The notes beneath the pieces were generated by a model that saw only the letters and a program-made list of their open reading frames with translations, ran no database searches and was not told the DNA's origin. From positions 64,001-128,000 of the forward strand of contig JAQFVV010013279.1 of NCBI GenBank assembly GCA_028023455.1: DNA of 64,000 nucleotides, written 5' to 3'. This stretch comes from Epiperipatus broadwayi. Lineage: Eukaryota; Onychophora; Udeonychophora; Euonychophora; Peripatidae. A program made the translations under genes and the position numbers. Below are positions 48,425 to 59,859 of the stretch, piece by piece. Within the stretch, counting starts at the first letter, position 1. Each line of letters starts with the position of its first letter.

Positions 48425-48947
48425 TAAACCACTAAACATCACATGATCACCATTTCTTTTGCTTGCTCATAACTGTTATTAAAACAGGCAAAACTCTCCA
48501 TACAGTAGTGCCACTCAGTGCAAGCCAGTTTAATTAATGGATGTCAGAAGACTTGTGCATAAAATCCCTATCTAGTGCCTACTCATCCAATATCCTCAGA
48601 CTAGTTTCTAGCTTGTGGCTTTCGTCAGTGAGGAGCCTTGGATCTGAGAGCAGTGCACCTAGATCTTGGTGCAATCCTCTCAGTTTCAAGGCTCCTCGCT
48701 GATGAAAGTCATAAGCTAGAAACTAGATTGTAATTTTGGATGAGTAGACACTAGATAGGGATTGCTGCAGTGCTTTCAGATCCAAGGCTCCTCACTGACA
48801 AAATCCGCAAGTTAGAAAGCAGTCTGGGGATATTGGATGAATAGGTACTAGATAGGGATTTTATGCACAAGCCTTCTGGCATTCATTGATTTCTCTGGCT
48901 TGCACTGAGTGGCACTACTGTATGGAGAGTTTTGCCTGATTTAATTT
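48425..48947. mobile_element. Family C repeat, composite with three cores
   Basis: Target duplication CCATATAAATT flanks it (48414-48424, 48948-48958). It runs from TTAAACCACTAAACATCAC to AGTTTTGCCTGATTTAATTT. Inside are one minus-strand core (TTCGTCAGTGAGG) and two plus-strand cores (CGCTGATGAAAGTC, CACTGACAAAATCC), so one partial unit was added to a foldback. The second plus core has lost CUGAUGA. Confidence 0.85.
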
Positions 48948-48958
48948 CCATATAAATT

Positions 48959-49964
48959 ACATAATAGATTAGATAATGTCGGTATGTACAGACACTTTAA
49001 TTGCAATGGGGATTTTCCTTTGAGGAAATATACTTTCTCTTAACTTACTAAGAGCTGAAGCAACACATTTGAGTTTGGGCTACATTTCTACATGTAAATT
49101 CCCTTTCCTACTTATAAAGCCACCAAGATATTTAAATTAACTTACATTCTAAAGTTGACAACCATCCAAGCTAAAAGTTCCTGAAATTTTTTTTCCTTTA
49201 TTGGTGGATTGACCATTAATTATTAAATCAAAGTACATTTTATAATTCTTTTTTTTTTTTAAATAAAAACTCTATTAATAACAAACTATTTGCAAATATG
49301 AATATATTTACAATAGAGTAAATTTATGTTACATCGACAAAAAAATTTGATGAAATCACAACTAAGTTGTTTAACTTTAATGGCACGTAATCTAAATTTG
49401 AAGAATATCATATTCTAATATAATCGTGATGACTAAACCAAAGAAGAGTCCAGATAATTATTTTCAGAAGTCAAATCTGATGAGGATAGAATTCATTTTT
49501 AGAAGTGATGAAAATAACACAATCATTAGTATTTTCTAAATCCAGAATCCAAGAAGATGAAATTCTTGTTTGTATTTTTAATCAATTCAAATTAAAAGTT
49601 TTATAATCAAACTATATCTCATCATAATTCCTGTTTCATTAAATCCTACAAATAGTTCTAAACACGACTATCATAAAAAATGAAAACAATATTGGAGCAA
49701 GTGCACATTCTTTCGAATACCATTTTTTCTTTAAAATTCCTCGGAATTTTCTCATGTAGTCATAACAATCATTTTCATTCCATTATATAGAAGCTACATA
49801 ATGTAAATAAACTTTGGTGGGCAAGTAAATAATTTCAATAATTCCATAAATCTGCTTGGTGAATTGTGTAAAATGCCTTGACTAAATCAATAAAACAATT
49901 TTTTAATCATTCTTTTCTTCCCAATTTTTTTTTTTGTTTGCATTTTTCTAAAAATAAAAAACAT
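48959..49964. other. AT-rich stretch without genes
   Basis: Nothing recognised. Confidence 0.5.
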
Positions 49965-49976
49965 ATCTACAATACA

Positions 49977-50134
49977 TTAAAACAGGCAAAACTCTCCATA
50001 CAGTAGTGCCACACAGTGCAAGCCAGAGTAATCAATGGATGCTAGATAAAATTTTATGCACAAGCCTTTTGCCTGTTTTAATAAGTTATGAGCAAACATA
50101 AGAAGTTGTGATCATGTGATGGTTAGTGGTTTAA
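49977..50134. mobile_element. Family C repeat, short form
   Basis: Begins TAAAACAGGCAAAACTCTCC and ends GATGGTTAGTGGTTTAA. It is flanked by TCTACAATACAT (49965-49976) and TCTATAATACAT (50135-50146). The ribozyme centre is deleted, joining GGATGCTAGATAAAA to the opposite arm. Confidence 0.85.
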
Positions 50135-50174
50135 TCTATAATACATGTTGATTTTTACATTGAATTTATGGTAA

Positions 50175-50750
50175 AAGCCACTAAACATCACATGATCACT
50201 ATTTCTTATGCTAGCATGTAATTGTTATTAAAACAGGCAAAACTCTCCATACAATAGTGCCACTCAGTGTATGAGAGTTTTGCCTGTTTTAATAACAGTT
50301 ATGTGCTAGCATAAGAAATAGTGATCATGTGATGTATAGTGGTTTAACACCAATCCTGCCTAATAGAATAGTGGTGGCTATAGTTTTTAAAGAGTCAAAG
50401 ACACCAAAATATATGGGTACTGAACTGGTTCAGACCCATATGACTATATAAGCTATTGAGCTTAGATTGAAAATATTATTGTGTTTTCAATTTTATTCTC
50501 ATAGTTTTGTAGTTAAGTAGAGATAAAAGGTGGCTGCTGGAGGTTTGCATTAGATCCTAAGATCCAGGTGCAGTGCTCTCAGATCCAATGCTCCTCGCTG
50601 ATGAAGGCCACAATTGAGAAACTAGTCTTGGGATATTGTATGAGTAGGCACTAGATGGGAATTTTATGCACAAGCCTTCTGGCATCCATTGATTACTCTG
50701 GTTGGCACTGAGTGGCACTATTGTATGGAGAGTTTTGCCTGTTTTAATGT
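50175..50750. mobile_element. Family C repeat, long form
   Basis: Flanked by TTGAATTTATGGTAA (50160-50174) and TTGAATTTATAGTAA (50751-50765), 15 bases with one difference. It begins with a short hairpin (50175-50345) of the two ends. The spacer follows, then a plus-strand core GCTGATGAAGGCC with GAGAAACTAGTC. Stem II there is mismatched (GGC against TTG). It ends GTTTTGCCTGTTTTAATG. Confidence 0.88.
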
Positions 50751-50765
50751 TTGAATTTATAGTAA

Positions 50766-51502
50766 CCAATTATATATCATTGGATGCAATTCAATTAATG
50801 AAATTCTTAAAATTGCATTTGCTCTAGTGTTATTTCACAATAAGTCCTGCAATCGTGTCTATTTCTTTTTTTTTAAAAAAAATTAGAATAGTAAAAGCAT
50901 TTGTAAGATTAGGTAGCAAAACTTAATGAGTCCATATATTCCTAAAAGTAAATCATATATTTTTGAAGCTAACATCACATCTTATTTTTAAAAATTCTTG
51001 ATATTTTATAAGGACTTGCAGTCATTAAATTTTTTAAATTACCAAGAGATGTTTTGGGTTCACAGAGCTACTTTTATCCAAGTCTAAATGAGACTATAAA
51101 TCAATAAATCAGTAAAATTTATTATTTCACTCCCTGCTTCATTAATCAAAATACAAACAAAATGCTCTTCCAACCTGCTTAAAATATCGTTGTAATCTTA
51201 TATTAAATCATTACAAATTGTAAGCTCATTTCTTGCATTTTTATGTAAAATATGATCAAAATTTTTTTTTCACCTGATCAAAATAACTTCAGTATTTATA
51301 TAGAATATATTACTTCTGAATTTAATAAAAATGTAATAATAATTCTCAGGTCCATATGTTGATTTCAGTGCATCAAAAGAAAGATTTAAAGTGATTACAA
51401 TTGTTAAATGTTCTGTATCTCCACAGTTTTAATCCACCAAATATCTTTAAGCTTTTTGGGTGGGTTATTAAATTTCTTTTTAAAATCTTGATATTTACTG
51501 TG
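50766..51502. other. AT-rich stretch without genes
   Basis: Nothing recognised. Confidence 0.5.
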
Positions 51503-51517
51503 AAGTTTCATATTTAA

Positions 51518-51709
51518 GCCAATAAACATTTCATGATCACCATTTCTTACGCTTGCTTATAACTGTTATTAAAACAGGCAAAACTCATGGGGGATATTGG
51601 ATGAGTAGGCACTAGATGGGAATTTTAAGCAAAAGCCTTCTGGCATCCATTGATTACTCTAGTTTGTACTGAGTGGCAATACCTATAGTTAGTTTTGCCT
51701 GTTTTAATT
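51518..51709. mobile_element. Family C repeat, short form
   Basis: Flanked by AAGTTTCATATTTAA (51503-51517) and AAGTTTCACATTTAA (51710-51724). The left end GCCAATAAACATTTCATG and a short AAACAGGCAAAACTC arm join directly to the 3' arm at GGGGATATTGGATG. That junction lies just past the hammerhead cleavage position, so the ribozyme itself is missing. Confidence 0.85.
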
Positions 51710-51724
51710 AAGTTTCACATTTAA

Positions 51725-52641
51725 TTTATTGTCCTGCCAAACAGTAAATGTCACATTTCTTTTAATGAAGTCACTAATAATAAGATTATTGTAAGAAAAG
51801 TGACATATTTCTTCTATTTAGTGAACCCAAGAAGAAATTACTTGCTTCAAGAACAAACTTATCATAAAAATTCCATGCCTCAGAAACATGACAATTCTGA
51901 ATATCTAAAATAGAAATTTTAGTATTTAATAACTGTTAAAATTTAGCTTATAAAGTAAATACTATCATCCATTTTCTTATGAATATAATTGGAATATGAC
52001 CTATTTTATAATGCAATTATCAGTTTAATCTGGAATCAAACTAATCAATAATCCATTCTTCTATATGTAGTTGTAAGTGGATGCATAATATGAATTTTTT
52101 GTATTCTGACTTTCGACTATAAAGCAATCTATTAAATACCATTGTTTTGAGCATAAGTGTTGCTTATAGTGATTTTTATCCTTAAACAATGTGTTTGTCA
52201 TAGTCATACCATGAGATGTGCAGAAATTCAATAACATCATACTATTTGATTTTCTGCTATACGAATACTATTATTTCCAACAACTTTAAGTCAAAGTCTA
52301 CTATTTGTATGGACATGAGCATTAAACTATTCAAAAAAAATTGATGCTTTAATGGTATGGCTGTATTAATGTTACCTAACAAAAAACAAAATCTTTCTTT
52401 CCTCAAGGTCTATGAATCTTATTTTGTAGCATACACTGTAATAAAAAGACCAGGGTTACCATTATGCAAGCTAAATTTTTTACAGTATTAAATCTTTCAT
52501 TGATATAATGAGAAATTGCAAAAAGAGAAAATATTAAATTAGAATTTATCCAACACTTGATGTAATCGTTCATTGTTTGTTTGATCAGCCCTTTCAAACA
52601 ACATCACCATCTAATTATTCTATTAAACTTCCTTCTTATGG
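51725..52641. other. AT-rich stretch without genes
   Basis: A 64-codon frame at 52403-52597 (minus) has no motif. Nothing else recognised. Confidence 0.45.
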
Positions 52642-52654
52642 AAAGTAAGTTTTA

Positions 52655-53113
52655 AAACAGGCAAAACTCTCCATACAGTAGTGCCACTCAGTCCAAGCCA
52701 GAATAATCAATGGATGCCAGAAGGCTTGTGCATAAAATCCCCATCTAGTGCCTACTCATCCAATATCCCCAGACTAGTTTCTGGCTTGTGGCCTTCATCA
52801 GTGAGGAGCTTTGGATCTGAGAGCACTGCATCTAGATCTTAGGATCTAATGCAACCCTCCAGCATGCACCTTTTATCTTCATTTAACTACAAAACTATGA
52901 GAATAAAATTGAAAATGCAATAATATTTTCAATCTAAGCTCAGGCAGAAACCAGTCTGGGGATATTGAATGAGTAGACACTAGATAGGGATTTTATGCAC
53001 AAGCCTTCTAGCATCCATTGATTACTTTGGCTTGCACTGAGTGGCACTACTGTATGGAGAGTTTTGCCTGTTTTAATAACAGTTATGAGCAAGCATAAAA
53101 ATGGTGATCATGT
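52655..53113 (-). mobile_element. Family C repeat, long form
   Basis: Flanked by the perfect 13-base repeat AAAGTAAGTTTTA (52642-52654 and 53114-53126). The left unit is the least mutated of the family, with CTCCATACAGTAGTGCC, GTGCATAAAATCCCC and ATCTGAGAGCACTGC. After a shortened spacer an inverted partial arm follows, from ACCAGTCTGGGGATATTG to GAGCAAGCATAAAAATGGTG. Confidence 0.9.
52758..52816 (-). ncRNA. Hammerhead-like motif, family C best copy
   Basis: On the minus strand AUCCAA and CCUCA pair with UUGGAU and UGGGG around an internal loop (stem I). The core CUGAUGA is followed by stem II GGC/GCC with loop CACAA, then GAA, the palindrome ACUAGU and a C, giving a GUC cleavage site. A-A faces the core at the base of stem II where a G-C pair is normal. 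This may lower or abolish activity. Other copies keep pairing with AGC/GCU, which supports selection on stem II at some time. Confidence 0.6.
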
Positions 53114-53126
53114 AAAGTAAGTTTTA

Positions 53127-55700
53127 CTAAGAAATGTTATATCAATCTTAAATGTTAATAGCTTGGTCACTAATGCTATCTTCCTTTCTGATCTTGAAAA
53201 GTGTGTATCAAATAAAGTTTTTCATACACTTATTTTTAGAAGGAAAATAGAGTTAAAATACGTACCTCTAGTATTACTGTTATCTCTTCATTTACCATGA
53301 TTATAGATATTATTTCCATTGCTTTATTGAATCATTTTTTAGACATGGTAACTAGCAAGGCTGTGTGAACAAGTCATTTTTAGATTAATTTATTTTTATT
53401 GCCATGACAACAATGGTATCTTAAATAGGAATGCTTCACAATATATTTTGCATAGCTGAGATTTTTGCCTTAAGTTCAGTTTCAAGTTGACTTTCAAATA
53501 AAACCTGCTATCATATTAAACATCACCATCATTACTTTTTAACTGTTGAGTGCTTAAGCTACAGATAGAGAAATGATGTCAGGAATTCTGTGCATGTTGT
53601 TAAGATTGTACAAATACATAATTCTATTGGCATTGTTAGCATAAAGAAATGGCCAATGTCATGAATGGATTATGATAACTGGATCTATATGAATTAAAGT
53701 GACTGAAAAAAAAAAAGAAAAAAACTCTTATAGATAGTCTTTGATAAATGAATATCTTACGATACAAGACTGGCAGTGGTAATCATTTTTGACACTTTTT
53801 ATTAGCTATTTATAGTTAATTACATCTGAAGACCATTTCATTATCTATCATTTATGAGCTTATTGGTAGACTGAGCACAGCACCATCACCCCTGCATGTA
53901 TATATATATATATATAAACTATAATTTATGTATATTTCACAGATAATATGTATTAAAATATATTCTCTAATATATATATATATATAAAGCCAGATGAAAC
54001 TCATATACTAATACAATACAACCAATTGCTATGGTTTCACTATCTGGATTTTTAAACACATGTAATGAAGTTAAAACTGTAAAGAATGAAACTATCACAA
54101 ACACATAATAAAATAGGCATGATTTATTACACAAAATAAATATACCATAAACCAAAAAACAAATAGCATTCAAATCACCAAAAAATTAATGTTCTCGGCA
54201 GACTGACCATGAATATGATGTGAAAGCGTCGAAAGTATTCTCGATACAATAAATATTATTGAATTTTATATTTAAACTCTTTATGAATATTTTTCACATT
54301 TGATGTTGCACAAAGCTAGATGATTCACACAAATTACATGAAAGCAGCCTAGGATTATCTACAAGATAAATCTTCAATCTGTTGTCAAAACAACCTCTAT
54401 AAATAAAAGATGGATTCCTTCTAAATGGATTCATTCATCTTTCACTCTCATGTAAACAAAAAAGTTGATACTTGGACTGTAATTGATTAAGATTTTTAAA
54501 TTCATAGTATTTTTAATAAATCTCATTTTACAGGCTAATATAACATATTTTTGAAAGATTTTTAATTAATAATCATTGTTCAAAATTTCAAACCATATTG
54601 CTATTCATTATTTACATAAAAAAGTTAATGGTTTACAAATCTAAATCACATGGTATCAACCAAGCTTAACTCTATCATAAGTCTTCAATTTATTGTCAAG
54701 GCAACCTCTATAATTAAAAAAAATCATCTTTTACTTATAAAGGTTGTCTTTATAACAGTTTAAAAATGTATGGTGTAGATAAACTTGGGCTGTTATTATG
54801 TGATTTGTATGTAAATGCATAAACAAAAAATCTGTAATAAATTACAATATTCACAATGCCAAACAATAGCAAATTATAAAAAGTTGGCCATTCATGTGGG
54901 AATGTTAATGTTGTGTGACTTAAATAAGTTTGTTTTTTTTTAACCGTAAAATTCTATTTAGAGTGGCAGACATGCTATAAGCTGGCCATAGTTATCATTT
55001 ATTTTTATATATTGACATTATGAATTTTGTGGAGTTTCTTCCAAAGTTGTTTTTTTAATATATATTTTATCTGATGTTACATACACACATATATATATAT
55101 ACAATACATTAAAAAAATAAAATATTAAAGGTGGGAATAAATATTACAAGAAATTAGGTGCTACTTTAGTACATGATCTCCACCTTTTAATTGATATTAT
55201 AGTCACATGATCCAAGTTGTAAATATTTTGCATTTTAGCTTTTTTTCTAAATTAGTCACATGACCTGTGTTCTAAAATTTTTGCATTTTTGTGTACTTTC
55301 TTATCACTTAGATGTGTCAGATGATGTTATAGGTTGTTTTTGAAATTCAAAATGGCGAAGATCACATACTAAAATAGCACCAAAATACTTTTATGAAAAT
55401 AACTGAAATAATAATTTCTTATAATATTTATTTCCCCCATTAATATTTTATTCTTTTATTATTTTTACAATAATTAATTTTTAAAGGATATTTTATTTCA
55501 TTTATATATATTTTGATTAAGTGGAGTATATTGACATTTAGAAGTATTGGACAATGTAGATAGTTTTTAGCAAGCAAAGAAGTTATATGCAAATTTATTT
55601 ATTTTGTATTATTTATATTTTGAATTGTGTTAATTTTGGCTCTCCCACTCTCTTGAATTACTTGTTAAAATCTGCTGATCAAATGGTATAATTGTTTTTC
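53127..55700. other. AT-rich stretch without genes
   Basis: TA repeats at about 53899-53915 and 53971-53985. Near 54196-54250, GACTGACCATGAATATG with GCGTCGAAAG resembles other hammerhead-like scraps, but no fold can be closed. A 68-codon frame at 53967-54173 is hydrophobic and unsupported. Confidence 0.45.
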
Positions 55701-55725
55701 ATTTTATATTGTGTTTGAATTATGC

Positions 55726-55799
55726 CGGGACGCGAACCCACAACCGTCTGCACCCCCCCCTTTTTTCTGCGATACCTCTCGGCTAACAACGCAAGACAA
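55726..55799 (-). mobile_element. tRNA-sized SINE head with 25-bp target duplication
   Basis: On the minus strand CTTGCGTTGTTAGCCGAGAG and TGTGGGTTCGCGTCCCGG match the head of the 11.9 kb SINE. The middle is shortened and carries a G7 run and A6. Body and A-tail are absent. A perfect 25-base direct repeat borders it at 55701-55725 and 55800-55824. The insert is only 74 bases, the size of a tRNA. Confidence 0.85.
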
Positions 55800-55824
55800 A
55801 TTTTATATTGTGTTTGAATTATGC

Positions 55825-56398
55825 ATGCTACTTTTTGAAATACTTTTTCTGTCATTTATCATTAAATGTTGAATGACTAGAAAATTTTGAACTTTATTTA
55901 AATACGAACAACTTAACATATAAATAGACAATACAGGTTTTTCTTTTATGTGTTATTACTAACAAGTTGTTTACATTTGAAAAGTTTAAATAGTTTAAAA
56001 TTTTCTAGACATTCAACATTTAATAATAGATGATGGAAATAATCCAACGTATTATCACATCAAATATACCACCATCACAAACGTTGAGGCAAATATAATA
56101 ATTAGTTTTTTAATCTGAAAAAAAAAAGATACATGCATAACAGAATTGCTCCTATGATATATAACAATATTTATAATATATGTTTATACATAATTTTACC
56201 ATGATTTTACATTTATATTTGTATACTTATTGCTATTAAAATGTATGTTTTGTATTGGAAATATTCTTTAGGCTGAAGATTCAGTGCCTTCTTTATAACA
56301 TACATCCTTTAATAATATTATTGTGCATCAGAACCTGTGTGTAAAACTGAGTTATTGTTAAAAGTAAAGTAGCATAACCATGCATAAAAATTACCCCT
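55825..56398. other. AT-rich stretch without genes
   Basis: Nothing recognised apart from possible decayed LINE sequence approaching the next entry. Confidence 0.4.
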
Positions 56399-57281
56399 AT
56401 GGATAGACCCCCACATGTTGTTAGCTTTTGTAAAAAACTCATTTTTCCCCTTCAGGTTATCCCCAGACATGAATTCAACTCTATATCTAAAAAATTCAAA
56501 TATTGTGAAATCTATAAATGGTTTCATGACTCCATTAATACTTCAATTTTAAGCCTAAATAACAAAAAACTCATTAATAAATTTAGAAATTGGTGCCTTG
56601 AACATAAATATTTTGATTTCCTTGTTAAAATTAACCTAGAAGCATTACCCACTTTATATTTCTACAGATATAAAAGAAATTGCAAGGGTGTCAATGAACA
56701 TTACAATGTTTGTCAGAGACACTGAAAAACAGCATTACACCTTCTTCGAATGCACCTGCTTTGATAATATTCATAGAGCAATTCCTCTATTATGTAAAAA
56801 TTCAAAAGATAAAATTGACACACTTTTTCAAAGTCCCAAACAAGGTATATATGCCAATATTCATGCCAGCACTTTTGTTCTTTTTGCATTATGGTATACT
56901 AGATGCATCTTTTTTTACAATAACAATCCAAGAAAGCATCCAAATACCTTTTGGAATAAACTTGAAAGCATTAAAGAAAGAGACAAATAACTTGTCTCTG
57001 TATATATAATACATGGAACCTATTAAATTTTCAGCGAACAACATATAGACTGTGATCGGATCTCAATGGAATTTTTAAACATTGTTTTCTCCCATTATCA
57101 TCACATAAACATTGATTAAAGTCTTATTGCTTTCGGATTTGATGGTTTGTAATGCATAGGATTTAATTGCATAAACTGTACTTCCTTTATAATGTAAATA
57201 TGAAACTATGTATGCCAATGTAAAACTGTAAACAGATGTAACTTTTTTCTTCAGTTAATAAAATCCTTTTGAAAGTAAAAA
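56399..57281 (+). pseudogene. LINE ORF2 C-terminus with 3' UTR
   Basis: Frame 56399-56725 carries KFKYCEIYKWFHDSINTS and LEALPTLYFYRYKRNCKG. A frameshift near 56700 leads to 56688-56990 with TEKQHYTFFECTCFDNI, STFVLFALWYTRCIFFYNN and KLESIKERDK. The Cys and His around the shift (NCKG, HYNVC, QHYTFFECT) look like the zinc-binding knuckle (C..C, H, C) found at the end of several LINE ORF2 proteins. An AATAAA lies at 57259, and an A-rich end closes the element at about 57281. Upstream RT was not found, consistent with 5' truncation. The original activity was reverse transcription. This copy is dead. Confidence 0.6.
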
Positions 57282-57587
57282 ATAGTTAAACAAAATTATG
57301 TTAACCCTTTTAGAAAGCTGAAAGGTTGTGCATTTGATTTAACTAGTAGTTATAAAATGAATCAAATGAAGCTAATTTTTATAATTTAATTGTTCAGGTA
57401 TAGGAATTATTTGATGATGATTGGGAAGAATGATCAGTTTATTGTAATATTTTATTATAAGAAATAGAACTATGTATCTTGATGATGGATGATTTAGCAA
57501 TAATCCAGTTTTTGATCAACATTACTAAAATAGATATTAGTATAGGAAAGGTAATTAAATATCTGTTATAGAATTGTTAAAATTTCC
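57282..57587. other. AT-rich stretch without genes
   Basis: Nothing recognised. Confidence 0.5.
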
Positions 57588-57795
57588 TTCCACTTCTTAT
57601 TTGCATTGCTGAATTATATATAATATAATATACCATATACACCTCAATTTCATTCTACAATGCAGTTTAACATATGATTTATTTTATCTCCTCTTGCCTA
57701 CAGTTTCAACCGTCCAGCAGTCATCATCAGAGCTACAACATTTAAACATATACAATTAATACCTGTCTCTCTTTCTCTATATATATATACACACG

Positions 57796-57826
<31 letters not shown>

Positions 57827-58025
57827 ATATATATATATATACACTCATAAATAAATAAAAACCAACATTTCAAACACTAGACAAGTATTAATTGTATATT
57901 TGTAAATGTTGTAGCTCTGATGATGATTTTTGGACAGTTGAAACTGTAGGCAAAAGGAAATAAAATAAATCATATATTAAACTGCATTGTAGAGTGTAAA
58001 TTGCGGTGTATATGGTATATTATAT
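57588..58025. mobile_element. Family D foldback repeat
   Basis: Arms share CATATGATTTATTTTAT, CTTGCCTACAGTTTCAAC and ACATTTAAACATATAC with their complements at 57895-58000. Between them is a TA-TC-TA compound microsatellite (57776-57836). The left arm encodes, on the minus strand, the core CTCTGATGATGACTGC, GGACGGTTGAAACTG. The right arm has lost stem II (CTGATGATGATTTTTGG). The copy resembles 37505-37945. Confidence 0.7.
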
Positions 58026-58989
58026 TATAAAATTGTTGTTGAATAACATGTTATCTAACCAAGGAAAAGTATTTTATTATAATATATATATATATGTATG
58101 ATTCTAACTAAAAAAATCAATAGATAGATGGATAAAAATAAAAAATTCTATTTTAAATTTTTTATGATATATAAAATATTTATAAATAACATTACATTTT
58201 ACTAACGTTAATATAAAATAAAAAATTTAGTAAAATTAGTGACGTGGAAATGAATATTTTTGCGTTTGTTGAAAAATTCCCATTTCAACCAAAGATTATA
58301 AAATGTTTTTTATACATCACAAAATAGCTGTTTTATAATTCTTACTTCTTTTTAGATATCTTGTATAAATTCTAAAAGATAATTTAAAAGAAAAAAAGCA
58401 TCAGTGATATTAAACTTTAAAAAAAAAAAATGTTTAAACTTCAAGCGAATTGTTTTCCTTTGTGTACACGTGCTTTTCACAGTAAAACTTCGATTCATGT
58501 TTTTAAAATTATTACAACACTAAATAACTTAAGTAAAAAAATAACTTATAATTAAAATTTTTAATTAAATAGCTGCAAGTTTAAAAAAATAATACGTAAA
58601 AAAGCAAACACGGCTTATTCATCATCTTCTATGATTATGGAAGATAAACGCAGTACAAATTATTGAGGATCTTTTAAAGTCAGGGCATCGAAAATTGCCT
58701 GATTTGCTCAGATTTTTTAATTAAGCATTTTTCCTAAGGTAAACAGATAATAATTTACCATCAGAAACTTACAAATGAGTATGATTACCCCAACTCCAAT
58801 AAAAAAGACAGTAGTAATATTACTAAAGATGAGTATTACAATGACTTTATAAATCAGTTTAGGGGCCACAGACACATACATATATAAAACATCTGATTCG
58901 CTATTCTGTTTATTTGTTTTTTTGTGATGCTGCATTTGGACTTTTGAAAAAGTTCAAGACATTGTCTAACTTAATCCTCAAAATATATC
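58026..58989. other. AT-rich stretch without genes
   Basis: A 72-codon hydrophobic frame on the minus strand (58717-58935) has no motif. Nothing else. Confidence 0.45.
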
Positions 58990-59450
58990 TTTTTAATGAT
59001 AACAATCAATAGTGAACTCTTCACATTGCCTTTGAGATAATCCTTATAATGTCAATGGGATTTACCTATCCCACGAAATCATTCTTAAGTTTATTGCAAA
59101 AAAAATTTATTAGAGAGTTGTATATTGTTTTTTTTTTTCAAGTGTTCAGCCCAATGAAGATATGATTTTACAATAAGATGGAGTCTTGGGTTCTATGGTC
59201 GGTCTACAGATGTTCATAGGAAGTAAATAATGGAATGATCATCAGATATGAGGATTAACTGTGAATAACAAATAAGGGGTGACCAATCAAAAACATTTCA
59301 GTCTGTCTTTTAGGACAAAATGCATTGGTTCATCAAAAGCAGCATGCAGTCACCAATGCAAACATTCTTTCCTGTCTCTTTTAGTCTTCTTAAAAACATT
59401 TAAATTAATGTAGAATTTGGGCAGCATGAGTATTTCATCCTTTTAATCAT
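58990..59450 (-). pseudogene. Possible LINE tail, very decayed
   Basis: Scattered minus-strand words resemble LINE tails (HYKDYLKGNV near 59030, and KKTKRDRKECLHW near 59350-59390), in different frames. The call rests on these two words and the presence of a related LINE close by. Confidence 0.3.
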
Positions 59451-59859
59451 TTCTTTATACTTCTTGTAACAATCTGTCTATTCATGCAGCCATATATTGA
59501 TCCTTTAACATCACACAATATTTTAGACTCCAAATCCTCTTTTAATTATTTTTTTAACTCAGGCCCTCATGAATTAAGAAAGCATTGATAGGGGCAAACA
59601 TAGGTTGACAATCCTTAGATATCATCTTTACTCAAGGTAGTTTGGAACTGATTTTGAAATAGAGACTTGAACCACAAAAATTATGTTTATGTAGCCATAT
59701 TTAAGGTTTCCTTTACTATCACATGGGAAAATGTATCCATAAAATGTGATCAATACAATCTGGATAGATTATCATGCCAGACATATTATTCATTAAAGAA
59801 TAAAAATAAGATTTATTTATCAATAGTAGAAGTAAAGCATATAGTAAGCATATAGATAC

